Shown: one piece after another, positions 7,546 to 14,324 of the stretch
How the letters are laid out: each line of letters starts with the position of its first letter
How positions within the stretch are numbered: the stretch's first letter is position 1
Virus record (IMG/VR): IMGVR_UViG_3300034198_025562
Coordinates: 1-41,854 of that record
Reading direction: 5' to 3' (one strand)
From: a virus
DNA: 41,854 bases
Made by a program: the position numbers and the translations under genes
Notes under the pieces: generated by a model
What the model was told of the DNA's origin: nothing
The model's input: the letters and a program-made list of their open reading frames with translations, nothing else
The model's database searches: none

Positions 7546-7590
7546 GGAATCAATAGCCTTGAAAACATGGCAGCCAGGGGGGATTATCTG

Positions 7591-7686
7591 ATGGTGCTTA
7601 TACGGGACTATCTACTGACACAGGTGTTTATCGGCCTGCCTGGCCGGTCTGCCTGTCCAACAAATCGCAGTAGCCGGGGGATCTGA
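7591..7686 (+). CDS. Possible 31-residue leader peptide
   Basis: ATG 7591 follows a strong purine run (GGGGGGA, 7 bases upstream) and the frame ends in TGA two bases before the TTG start of the capsid protease. The peptide begins MVLIRDYLLTQVFIGL and is hydrophobic in its first half. The same frame also extends back to ATG 7567 without a ribosome site. The short gap and the repeated GGGGGAT...TCTGAT ribosome-site sequence before both starts suggest translational coupling. No homology is recognisable and it may not be expressed as a protein. Confidence 0.35.
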   Translation: MVLIRDYLLTQVFIGLPGRSACPTNRSSRGI

Positions 7687-7688
7687 TT

Positions 7689-9572
7689 TTGGAATTCAAG
7701 ATTTACACCAATGCCTTGAAGGCCTACGAAAATGAGGGTGGCGAGCGATTTGTCACTGGGACCACCTCCTCCACGATCAGGGACCTTCACGGAGATGAGA
7801 TGTCCCTGAACGCGTTGAAGTCAATGGCCGATACGGCAAGACAGAATATGACTGTGTTTCTTAATCACAACTACAACGTTCCAGAAGATCTTTTTGGATC
7901 CGCAATGGACGCTCAGATTGTCAAGCGATTTGACTCCGAGACTGGGCAAGAGGTTTATGACCTGGACGTCAACATTCGTGTCGTAAACGAGGACGAAAAC
8001 CCAGAGGCACTTCGCGCATATCGCGCAATCAAGCGCGGCGTCAAGCTCGGACTATCCATTGGCGCACGAGTCGAGAAGGCAAGCCGCAAGGCGGCTACGG
8101 ACAGCCAGCCTGAGTCCATTGTTATCGAGAAGGTTCGCCTCATGGAGGCAAGCGTTGTAGGGATTCCGGCGAACCAGAGATCCTACTTGCACAATGCAAT
8201 TAAGAGCATCAAGGCTGCAGGTGTAAACCTCGACAGCATCGAGTCTGGTGAAGACTACGAAGAGATCAACAATAAGTTTGCAAAGGCCAGGGAGATTATT
8301 GATTCGATCAAGTCTCTTGAGATTGAGGGCGAGACGTCACCGGAAAACATTGCCCTTGCCGGAGCCCTTGCTGGCGTGCTTGCCGACTCTGCGGCCCTCT
8401 ATGTGAAGGCCCACGGAGCGCATTGGAACGTTGTTGGGCCAGCCTTTGCTCAGTATCATGAGCTTTTTGGCGAGATCTACGAGGATGTCTACGGCTCGCT
8501 AGATCCGCTCGCCGAGAACATTAGAAAGCTTAACGTCCCTGCCCCTGCAGAGATAAGAGAGCTTGCCCTCATGTCCTCGCCACAGCCAATTGCGGATGAC
8601 TACGACCCAGAAAGCTTGGCTTCTTCGGTCTATTCCGCAAACGAGGCCCTTATCAAGCGGATTCTCTCCGCATTTGACGTTGCTACCAGACAAAATCAGC
8701 AGGGGATTGCAAATTTCCTTGCTGAACGCCAGGACATGCACCAGAAATGGTCATGGCAGATTCGATCTTCGCTCGCCGAAGTCGAGACTGATACTGGTGC
8801 TGGTGGCATTGACGTCGAAGATACAGCAACGGAAGAGGCGTCATCCTCCGGCGTTGTGTCCAATGGATTTACGTCAAGCAAGAAGAATGAACAGGAGAGT
8901 TCAATGGAAATCGAAGAGAAGAAGACTCGCGTGACCGTTACGGTCAGCACGGATGGAGACGAGAGGCAGCAGGCCCCAGCAATGGAGCCAGTTGCTGAAG
9001 TTGATCAGGCCGAGGAGAAGGAAGAGGTTAAGGCCTCAGCCAGCCCAGAGGATACTGAGCCAGCCGTTAACGTAGAAGAGGATGCCGAGGCCGAAGAGTC
9101 CGAGAAGGACCCTGTGGTTGAGGCCCTTGAGGCGCTTGGCGCCACGCTAGTCGAGGCTGAAAAGTCTGCAGACGGCGAAAATGAATCATCCGTACAGCCG
9201 GAAACGGCAGAGGCGGAAGTTGTTGTCGAGGCCCCCGTTGAGGAGGCCCCGGCGGCGGAGAATGTCGAGGCTGACGAGGTTTCGTCTATTGACGAAGTCA
9301 AGTCGATCGCAAAGTCCGCTCTCGATGCAGCCAATGCTGCTCACGAGGAGGTCGCTGCCATTTCTGTGCGCGTGACCGAACTTGCTGAGGCGAAGGCCAA
9401 GGTCGAAGAGGATCTTTCGAAGGCGCTCGAACTCATTGAGCGCATCAGCGCTCTTGGGGTCGGCAGAAAGTCTTATGACCGTCCGCAGGAAGTTCGTGTA
9501 AAGTCACCGGAGTTTGCTCCGTGGCTAAGCCCATATGTACAGCGCGTCCTTGAGGCGCAAGACGAGGAGTAG
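7689..9572 (+). CDS. Capsid maturation protease fused to Dps/ferritin-like and scaffold domains
   Basis: 627 residues in three parts. Residues 1-170 are an HK97/XkdF-type prohead protease: His60 (FLNHNY), Ser123 (LGLSIGARV) and Glu153 (MEASVVGIPAN) form the expected His-Ser-Glu set. Residues about 215-360 are a four-helix Dps-like ferritin: AHGAHWNVVGPAF, YHELF, LDPLAENI. His245, His257, Asp272 and Glu276 have the same 12/15/4 spacing as the ferroxidase ligands of E. coli Dps (H51, H63, D78, E82). Residues 400-627 are acidic then coiled-coil, like a scaffolding protein. The TTG start is forced by an in-frame TAG at 7671 and follows GGGGGA. The major capsid protein gene follows after 3 bases. 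Confidence 0.85.
   Translation: MEFKIYTNALKAYENEGGERFVTGTTSSTIRDLHGDEMSLNALKSMADTARQNMTVFLNHNYNVPEDLFGSAMDAQIVKRFDSETGQEVYDLDVNIRVVNEDENPEALRAYRAIKRGVKLGLSIGARVEKASRKAATDSQPESIVIEKVRLMEASVVGIPANQRSYLHNAIKSIKAAGVNLDSIESGEDYEEINNKFAKAREIIDSIKSLEIEGETSPENIALAGALAGVLADSAALYVKAHGAHWNVVGPAFAQYHELFGEIYEDVYGSLDPLAENIRKLNVPAPAEIRELALMSSPQPIADDYDPESLASSVYSANEALIKRILSAFDVATRQNQQGIANFLAERQDMHQKWSWQIRSSLAEVETDTGAGGIDVEDTATEEASSSGVVSNGFTSSKKNEQESSMEIEEKKTRVTVTVSTDGDERQQAPAMEPVAEVDQAEEKEEVKASASPEDTEPAVNVEEDAEAEESEKDPVVEALEALGATLVEAEKSADGENESSVQPETAEAEVVVEAPVEEAPAAENVEADEVSSIDEVKSIAKSALDAANAAHEEVAAISVRVTELAEAKAKVEEDLSKALELIERISALGVGRKSYDRPQEVRVKSPEFAPWLSPYVQRVLEAQDEE
8904..9572 (+). CDS. Internal-start scaffolding protein (in-frame with protease)
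   Basis: ATG 8904 lies in frame at residue 406 of the protease fusion and is preceded by AGGAGAG at 8893-8899, only 4 bases away, one of the best ribosome sites in the window. The 222-residue product (MEIEEKK...) is acidic, with a long coiled coil near its end. Lambda makes its scaffold Nu3 in just this way from within the protease gene C. Separate production would supply scaffold in excess over protease. The internal initiation is predicted from sequence only. Confidence 0.5.
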   Translation: MEIEEKKTRVTVTVSTDGDERQQAPAMEPVAEVDQAEEKEEVKASASPEDTEPAVNVEEDAEAEESEKDPVVEALEALGATLVEAEKSADGENESSVQPETAEAEVVVEAPVEEAPAAENVEADEVSSIDEVKSIAKSALDAANAAHEEVAAISVRVTELAEAKAKVEEDLSKALELIERISALGVGRKSYDRPQEVRVKSPEFAPWLSPYVQRVLEAQDEE

Positions 9573-9575
9573 AAA

Positions 9576-10811
9576 ATGTCTGAGATACGAGAGAAGCTAC
9601 AGGACGTCGAGAAGGGTCTAAACTCCCTTAACGACGGCCACATCGGTCGAGACATCGATGTAGATAAGAAGTCATCGTTTGACCCAGCCGAGGCATATGC
9701 CGTTCAGCGCGAGCTTCGCAAGAAGTTCTCAAAGCTTTCGGCAACTGAACTCAACGAGATGCTTGATGTTCAGGCTTCGACACAGGCAGGCAAGCAGGCC
9801 GATTCGGCCGTGCTTAACCAGCTTGCGATGTCAAACCCACAGATTGCAAAGGCACTTGACAGCAGCAGCGGTTCGGCGCTTATCCGCCAGGACCTCGAGC
9901 CAATCCTTTACAGCCTGTTCGTGAAGAAGTTCCCATTCTTTGAGCGCATCCGCAAGGAGCCTGCAAACGGCCTCGTGCACGCGTTCAACCAGCAGACGGC
10001 TTACGGTGACGCAGTCTTCCAGACTGAAACTGGCACTGTGACCGACGATAACGCGACGTATTCACGCCAGACGACCAACGTGGCCGTTCTTGCGACACGC
10101 CGTGGTATCACGCTCAAGAATCAGTTCGCGCTTGGTCAGGGCGGCTCGCCGTTCAATGGCCTTTCGCAGGAGCTTGGCAGCGGCGTGACCGGCATTGCCC
10201 ACAAGCTTCAGAAGACCCTGTTCCAGGGCAACGCAACGGTTACGACAGGTGCTACCTCAACAACCGAGCTTGGTGCTTATGATGCCAACTCGTTTGACGG
10301 GCTTCGCAAGCTGCTCGGGTCCGCTGCAGCTGCTGGTAACGGCATTGTTGGCAAGGGGACGGCTTCATACCTGTCCACCATCAACACCGCAGTTGCTGGC
10401 GTTCTGGACAACGGTGGCGCTCCGTCGGCCATCGTCTGCACCCCAACCGACTACGCTGGTCTTGTGAACGAGCTTACAAACCTCGTTCGTTACAATGCAC
10501 CTTCGCAGACGGATCAGGCTGCTGGCGCAACCTTCGGTTCAGTAGTTACGGCAGCTGGCAACTTGCCAATCCTTGCCGTTCCTGGTGATGCCATCGGTGG
10601 ATACGCAATCTCCGGAACCAGCTACCGCGATATGTACGTGGTAGACGAGGCCGGTTGGTCAATGCCATATCTTGGCTCTGACTCAATCACGACCCTCGAG
10701 ATTCCAATCGGCGTGAACGGTGCCCTTACGCGCCTCTACATCATGTATGTGATGTTCGGGTTTGCCAACAAGGCACCTCAGTTCCAGTCAAAGATTCGCG
10801 TAACAGCCTAA
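9576..10811 (+). CDS. Major capsid protein, HK97 fold
   Basis: 411 residues directly downstream of the protease/scaffold, with a strong ribosome site (GAGGAGTAGAAA). The N-terminal 95 residues are helical and charged, like a delta/scaffold segment that could be removed by the protease. The core from about residue 105 (LIRQDLEPILYSLFVKKFPFF, then the E-loop-like TETGTVTDDNATYSRQTT and the P-domain) fits HK97-fold capsid proteins of actinophages. The C-terminal strand reads TRLYIMYVMFGFANKAPQFQSKIRV. It forms the capsid shell. Identification rests on size, position and fold pattern rather than on a catalytic motif. Confidence 0.85.
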   Translation: MSEIREKLQDVEKGLNSLNDGHIGRDIDVDKKSSFDPAEAYAVQRELRKKFSKLSATELNEMLDVQASTQAGKQADSAVLNQLAMSNPQIAKALDSSSGSALIRQDLEPILYSLFVKKFPFFERIRKEPANGLVHAFNQQTAYGDAVFQTETGTVTDDNATYSRQTTNVAVLATRRGITLKNQFALGQGGSPFNGLSQELGSGVTGIAHKLQKTLFQGNATVTTGATSTTELGAYDANSFDGLRKLLGSAAAAGNGIVGKGTASYLSTINTAVAGVLDNGGAPSAIVCTPTDYAGLVNELTNLVRYNAPSQTDQAAGATFGSVVTAAGNLPILAVPGDAIGGYAISGTSYRDMYVVDEAGWSMPYLGSDSITTLEIPIGVNGALTRLYIMYVMFGFANKAPQFQSKIRVTA

Positions 10812-10826
10812 TAGTAAGTGCCAAAT

Positions 10827-10850
10827 GGGCCCCAGGGAAACCTGGGGCCC
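10827..10850 (+). terminator. Perfect 10-bp hairpin with GAAA loop after capsid gene
   Basis: GGGCCCCAGG and CCTGGGGCCC pair perfectly around a GAAA (GNRA) tetraloop, 16 bases after the capsid stop. No T-run follows (AAGAGG), so a classic intrinsic terminator is unlikely; it may protect the 3' end of the abundant capsid message or attenuate transcription. Confidence 0.6.
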
Positions 10851-10872
10851 AAGAGGCTAGAGGGAGCATCAA

Positions 10873-11190
10873 ATGTTTGAAGATAAGAAGGAAGCTCCTG
10901 TAGTAGATTCATCTGCAGTTGCCAAGAAGGCCGTTACGGCGGCAAAGGCGGCAGTTGCCGACGACCAGATTGTCAAGGTAAGAACTAATGACGGTCTTTC
11001 CTCAATCGTTTTTGGGGACGGGACCTTTGCTAGATTCCACCTCAGCGTTGCCAACATTAAGGCGAAGTACCTCGTTCAGGCAGTAGCACAGGGCTGCACG
11101 GTTGAAGCCGACGCCCCTTCGCCAAAGCCAGACGAGCTCACCGCAGCGCAAAAGGCTGAACTGGAGAAGGTCTTCGGCAAGTCCGAGTAA
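10873..11190 (+). CDS. Small head-associated protein, unknown
   Basis: 105 residues with ribosome site GAGGGAGC before ATG 10873. The first 35 residues are Ala/Lys-rich (AVAKKAVTAAKAAVA), followed by a small beta segment (IVKVRTNDGLSSIVFGDGTFARF) and a helical end (TAAQKAELEKVFGK). Located between the capsid gene and the head-tail adaptor and flanked by two strong hairpins, so it is expressed as its own segment of the head operon. A decoration or head-completion protein is possible; no family is recognised. Confidence 0.6.
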   Translation: MFEDKKEAPVVDSSAVAKKAVTAAKAAVADDQIVKVRTNDGLSSIVFGDGTFARFHLSVANIKAKYLVQAVAQGCTVEADAPSPKPDELTAAQKAELEKVFGKSE

Positions 11191-11207
11191 TCAAACTCAG
11201 TAGCTGT

Positions 11208-11252
11208 AATGGGGCTCGCAGGACCTAATTTAGGTGATTTGCGGGCCCCATT
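11208..11252 (+). terminator. 13-bp stem-loop before head-tail adaptor gene
   Basis: AATGGGGCTCGCA pairs with TGCGGGCCCCATT (12 Watson-Crick pairs plus one T-G) around a 19-base loop that can itself fold (ACCTAA/TTAGGT). Only GCTTTAGG follows, so termination is probably partial. It lies 17 bases upstream of ATG 11269 and could lower expression of the adaptor relative to the capsid. Confidence 0.6.
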
Positions 11253-11268
11253 GCTTTAGGATGTGAAC

Positions 11269-12183
11269 ATGATAAAAGTCACCGTCAACCTCAGCGACCC
11301 AGCCTCTTCGGCAGCCTCCTACACCCATATTCAGATTGGCAGGGCAGCAAACGAGGCAGACGCAAACGCTCAAACTGGAACCTTTTCAAATCTCGGAAGC
11401 ACGGCTGCAATTGACCCCTACGTCGGCATATACCACTACAACGACACCTCCGCCCCCGTTGGGTACTGGTATGCATATCGCCTATTTAGCTCATCGGCGA
11501 GCAGCGCATGGTCCACAGCCTTCCAGGGCAAAGAGCTTGGGTATCTAACCGTCTCAGAGTTCAGGGATTATGAGCTTGGGGCTATATCCCTTCCTGACGG
11601 AAGCGAGTCGACTGACAATCGCCTTGAGCGCCTGATAGCCGTCGCCTCCTCGATGGTTGACAGCTACTGCGGAATAACATTTCAATACAAGGAGTCCACG
11701 GAGCAACACAGCTGGAACCAGAACTCAAGAAGGGTATACCCATACAACAACCCAATCATCAGCATCGACTCGGTTGAGGTTTTTGTAAGCAATCAGCAGA
11801 AGGCCACGTTTAACCTAAGCGACCTATTTATCAACACATCGCAGAACTACATTGAGGTCACCAGTCTTGCAAACGTGACCTATTCTCTTTTCCCCGCAAT
11901 TGTTGCCCTCGGCCTAATCCAACCAGTTGCGAGAATTACCTACAAGCACGGATACAAGAAGCCTCCTCACGAGATAAAGGACGCGACAGCAATGATTGCA
12001 ATTGACCTTGCCGCTAGAGATTCCCTCTATCAGACCGGCATGGGGCTTCTTACCAAGCTTACCGTGGGCGACACGACCATGGAGAGACTGCCCCAGGTGG
12101 TCGGCGGTCGCTACTCGGCCTTGGCAATACCGCCAACTGCAGCCGCAATCCTTGACCAATACATCTCGGTATCCCTCAGATGA
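11269..12183 (+). CDS. Head-tail adaptor with N-terminal FN3-like domain
   Basis: About 304 residues. The C-terminal part (from about residue 95: LTVSEFRDYELG, RLERLIAVASSMVDSYCGITF, then ARITYKHGYKKPP and a final helical region) matches the gp6/gp15-like connector family, which forms the ring below the portal. The first 90 residues are beta-rich with YTHIQIGRA and GYWYAYRLF, like a fibronectin-III/Ig domain, an addition that standard adaptors lack. ATG 11269 is preferred because AGGA lies 8 bases upstream; GTG 11263 is an in-frame alternative. The next gene overlaps its stop by 4 bases. Confidence 0.7.
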   Translation: MIKVTVNLSDPASSAASYTHIQIGRAANEADANAQTGTFSNLGSTAAIDPYVGIYHYNDTSAPVGYWYAYRLFSSSASSAWSTAFQGKELGYLTVSEFRDYELGAISLPDGSESTDNRLERLIAVASSMVDSYCGITFQYKESTEQHSWNQNSRRVYPYNNPIISIDSVEVFVSNQQKATFNLSDLFINTSQNYIEVTSLANVTYSLFPAIVALGLIQPVARITYKHGYKKPPHEIKDATAMIAIDLAARDSLYQTGMGLLTKLTVGDTTMERLPQVVGGRYSALAIPPTAAAILDQYISVSLR

Positions 12184-12515
12184 TCCCAGGAGCCATGGCT
12201 CGGGTCACGCTGAAGAGGAAGGGGACTGCCAGCCAGGCGGCAGACGGTACGCCGATTACCACTGACGAGATCATATGGGTCAAGAACTGCCACTACCAGT
12301 CGCTCCGTGAGGATGGCAGCCGAGATAACGCAACCGCAACCGGACCGACCTCGCGACAGGTGTATAGGTTTTGGACTCCCTATCTTGAGGGAAGAGAAAA
12401 GCCAAAAGTCAACGACAGGCTGGAAACAAATGGCCTCGAGTTCCGAGTCATTGGACTGGACTTCGAGGCCATTCGTCATCACCTGCTTCTTAGGGCAGAG
12501 AGGCTTGAGCGTTAA
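12180..12515 (+). CDS. Head closure / head-tail joining protein
   Basis: 111 residues with beta-rich layout: ARVTLKRKGTA, a loop, RQVYRFWTPYLEGREKPKVNDRL, then EFRVIGLD. This is the pattern of SPP1 gp16-like stopper proteins (they close the head exit channel after packaging), which follow the adaptor in many siphophages. ATG 12180 overlaps the adaptor stop (ATGA); a second ATG at 12195 has AGGAG three bases upstream. Its TAA shares the TTAA with the stop of the opposite-strand metallophosphoesterase gene, so the two operons converge with no spacer. Confidence 0.65.
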   Translation: MIPGAMARVTLKRKGTASQAADGTPITTDEIIWVKNCHYQSLREDGSRDNATATGPTSRQVYRFWTPYLEGREKPKVNDRLETNGLEFRVIGLDFEAIRHHLLLRAERLER

Positions 12516-13717
12516 TCGATCCTGCACCTAAGAACTTTTAGGTCATCCCACCCAAAATTGCCAACGACTAGCGTCAGCATTCCAGTGGGCGCGTCAACGC
12601 CAGCAACTTCCTTGTACCACTGAGATCCGCCATCAAGGCTTGGCGCCTGTATGTGCGTTCTCGCTCCGTGCGTTGCAAGGGCGAGATGATGGTAGTGCCC
12701 CGTAAGGAGCAGGGTTGCGTCCGATATCGGCTGCATCCCAAGCGCCTGTCGTGCCCACCAGTTCTCAATCTTCCCAGTCGCGTTTCCGCCGCCCCTACGC
12801 GCCTGATGGCCGTGGGCGAGGGCAATGATCGTCCCGTACACGTCCAGCGTGACGGTGAGATCGTTCTTTGGGATAATGAACTTTACGTGCCCATATGCCT
12901 CTGGGTTTGCTGCAAGTATCTCGGCGACCTGCTCAAATACTGCCACGTCATCGTTGTCGCCGAACGTCGTGAACGCCTTGCCGTTCTTCCTGTTTTCCCC
13001 GTGGTTGCCAGGAACGCAGGCAACAAGGACCTCTGGGGCAAACTTTGACCACTGGGTCAGCGCCTTAGTAATAAGGCGCCTTGCAACAGTTACCTGCTCC
13101 CTTCGGTCTAGGTCCGCCTGGAATGCCTGCATGTCGTAGTGGCCGTCACAGTTTTCAATAATGTCCCCGAGGCCAACAACGATGAGTTTCGATAGAGGTG
13201 CGCCAAGCTTCCTCAGCTCCTTCCATCTCGCCTCTACCTCGTTGATCCCGGCAAGGAATCTCCCTGCGATCTTTAGGCTTCCGCCGTTCTCCCCCTTGCC
13301 AAGCTGGAGGTCGGATATGGCAACCACAAGAGCGGAGCCATTCTCCGAGACGACTGGACGGGCAAACTTGTGCTTCCTTATCTCTTCAATAATGTCCTGA
13401 ACATCAGCGCCCATCTCGGCAGTCTTGCGGACAACCTTGCCCTTCCACTGGCGGTTTAACACCCCAAGAGTGTCACCCCAGACGTTAAAGAGGACCGGCT
13501 CTACAACCTCAAAGCCTGCAGGGTCTAGGCCCCACACGCGAAGAACGGTGTCCCAGTCTGGTGCATTCTCTGCGGGCATGCCATTTGTCGTGACTGTTCC
13601 CTCGTTGCCATTCCACGACACCCCTGGCTCCCAGCCCTCTGCGTGTTGACGCTTTGGCTTTCTTTCAGCCTGCAGTTCGCTCTGAACCGCCTTTATGTCG
13701 TCTAGCGGGTTAGCCAT
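12512..13717 (-). CDS. Calcineurin-like metallophosphoesterase
   Basis: About 401 residues. The metal-binding motifs appear in order: SDLQLGK (about 135-141; Gln where many relatives have His), GLGDIIENCDGH (about 182-193), VPGNHGE (about 236-242), ALAHGHQ (about 300-305) and TGHYHH (about 339-344). This is the phosphodiesterase family that includes the Mre11/SbcD nucleases, and phage members are suspected DNA end-processing enzymes. The first 120 residues are an N-terminal domain without recognisable motifs. ATG 13717 is one choice; ATG 13732 would overlap the upstream gene more. Neither has a clear ribosome site. It is the last gene of a two-gene unit starting at the 13999-14027 promoter. 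Confidence 0.85.
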   Translation of the reverse strand: MANPLDDIKAVQSELQAERKPKRQHAEGWEPGVSWNGNEGTVTTNGMPAENAPDWDTVLRVWGLDPAGFEVVEPVLFNVWGDTLGVLNRQWKGKVVRKTAEMGADVQDIIEEIRKHKFARPVVSENGSALVVAISDLQLGKGENGGSLKIAGRFLAGINEVEARWKELRKLGAPLSKLIVVGLGDIIENCDGHYDMQAFQADLDRREQVTVARRLITKALTQWSKFAPEVLVACVPGNHGENRKNGKAFTTFGDNDDVAVFEQVAEILAANPEAYGHVKFIIPKNDLTVTLDVYGTIIALAHGHQARRGGGNATGKIENWWARQALGMQPISDATLLLTGHYHHLALATHGARTHIQAPSLDGGSQWYKEVAGVDAPTGMLTLVVGNFGWDDLKVLRCRID

Positions 13718-13956
13718 TGATCGCACCGACATTCCTTTCGGCGATGGCGCCCAAGCGTATGCGGCTTGGCGTCATGCCCGTTCTTGAGCAGCCATCTAGA
13801 GACGGCAACAAGCTCAATGGTTGAGTCCAACAGCGCCTTTTCCAAAGCCTCCCGTTCATCGCCACCGAGCGACGTGAAGATCAGCCCAACGCTGCACTGA
13901 GGCCCCTTCTTAACGAAGCTGCTCCTCATTTCGTCCAAGATCTCGTCTACGGACAT
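13702..13956 (-). CDS. Small protein with C-terminal RHRRxxCxC motif
   Basis: 84 residues from ATG 13956, preceded by AAGGAG 5 bases upstream. The C-terminal 35 residues (helix LVAVSRWLLKNGH, then TLGRHRRKECRC) resemble short actinophage proteins in which a WL-x4-GH-x4-T-x2-RHR segment forms an HTH-like basic end with a Cys pair. DNA binding is likely but not proven. It precedes the metallophosphoesterase with overlap and follows its own promoter, so it may regulate that pair or help the enzyme on DNA. Confidence 0.6.
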   Translation of the reverse strand: MSVDEILDEMRSSFVKKGPQCSVGLIFTSLGGDEREALEKALLDSTIELVAVSRWLLKNGHDAKPHTLGRHRRKECRCDQWLTR

Positions 13957-13998
13957 ATCTTCTCCTTGTCTATTCGGCAGGACGTTCCCTGCAGTGTA

Positions 13999-14027
13999 AG
14001 CATAACACCTACGCGAATAGTTGTCCA
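13999..14027 (-). promoter_or_regulatory. Sigma-70-like promoter for the 13956 gene
   Basis: On the minus strand TGGACA (14027-14022) is followed after exactly 17 bases by TATGCT (14004-13999), with TGT just before it as an extended -10. The first gene starts about 43 bases downstream. It lies immediately after a strong leftward terminator, making the 13956 gene and the phosphoesterase a separate transcription unit. Confidence 0.55.
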
Positions 14028-14052
14028 CATACATACACGGATGTGTTGGTGG

Positions 14053-14091
14053 AAATAAAGAGGCCCTGGTGGGGCGACACCAGGGCCTCTT
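14053..14091 (-). terminator. Intrinsic terminator ending the tail-lysis operon
   Basis: AAGAGGCCCTGGTG and CACCAGGGCCTCTT form a perfect 14-bp stem with a 6-base loop; on the minus strand it is followed by TATTTCC. It lies 28 bases after the stop of the H1-like gene and is the strongest terminator in the window. The A/T pairs at the base of the stem may allow some activity in both directions. Confidence 0.85.
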
Positions 14092-14118
14092 GTGGGAGGG
14101 GTCTCGGGCCCCCTCGTA

Positions 14119-14268
14119 TTACTTACCGAAAATCTTGCCTAGAATCCCGCCGCCCTTAGCTACCGCATTCTTTTTCGCGGGAGCCTTCTTGGCAGGCTTT
14201 GCAGCAGGCTTCGGCTTCGCAGCAGGCTTCTTTGCTACTGGCTTCTTTGCGATCTTCTTTCCTGACAT
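14119..14268 (-). CDS. Histone-H1-like Lys/Ala/Pro-rich mini-protein
   Basis: 49 residues starting at ATG 14268 with GAGAAGGGG 8 bases upstream. Residues 4-38 are almost wholly Lys, Ala and Pro in AKKPA/AAKP repeats, the pattern of the C-terminal tail of histone H1 and of actinobacterial HU tails; the end (GGGILGKIFGK) could be a short amphipathic helix. Likely to bind DNA or another polyanion through charge alone. It is the last gene of the lysis segment, with its own extended -10 and palindrome upstream. A packaged DNA-condensing protein or a membrane-active cationic peptide are both possible. Confidence 0.65.
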   Translation of the reverse strand: MSGKKIAKKPVAKKPAAKPKPAAKPAKKAPAKKNAVAKGGGILGKIFGK

Positions 14269-14292
14269 TCTTTATACCCCTTCTCAAAAACT

Positions 14293-14322
14293 CGGTCAAT
14301 TGACCGTTTTCTGAGTATAGCA
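14293..14322 (-). promoter_or_regulatory. Extended -10 promoter with palindromic operator
   Basis: TGCTATACT (14322-14314) is a good extended -10 on the minus strand, without a good -35. The perfect 14-base palindrome CGGTCAATTGACCG (14293-14306) begins 8 bases downstream of it, where the transcript should start. Alternatively the palindrome with its flanking A-run and AGTTTTT is a weak terminator for the holin gene. Both uses are compatible. Confidence 0.45.
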
Positions 14323-14324
14323 GA

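Noticed and set aside
9005-9334. Minus-strand Ser/Thr-rich open frame
   Set aside because: Antisense to the acidic scaffold-like region of the protease fusion; an artefact of GAG/GAA/GCC codons.
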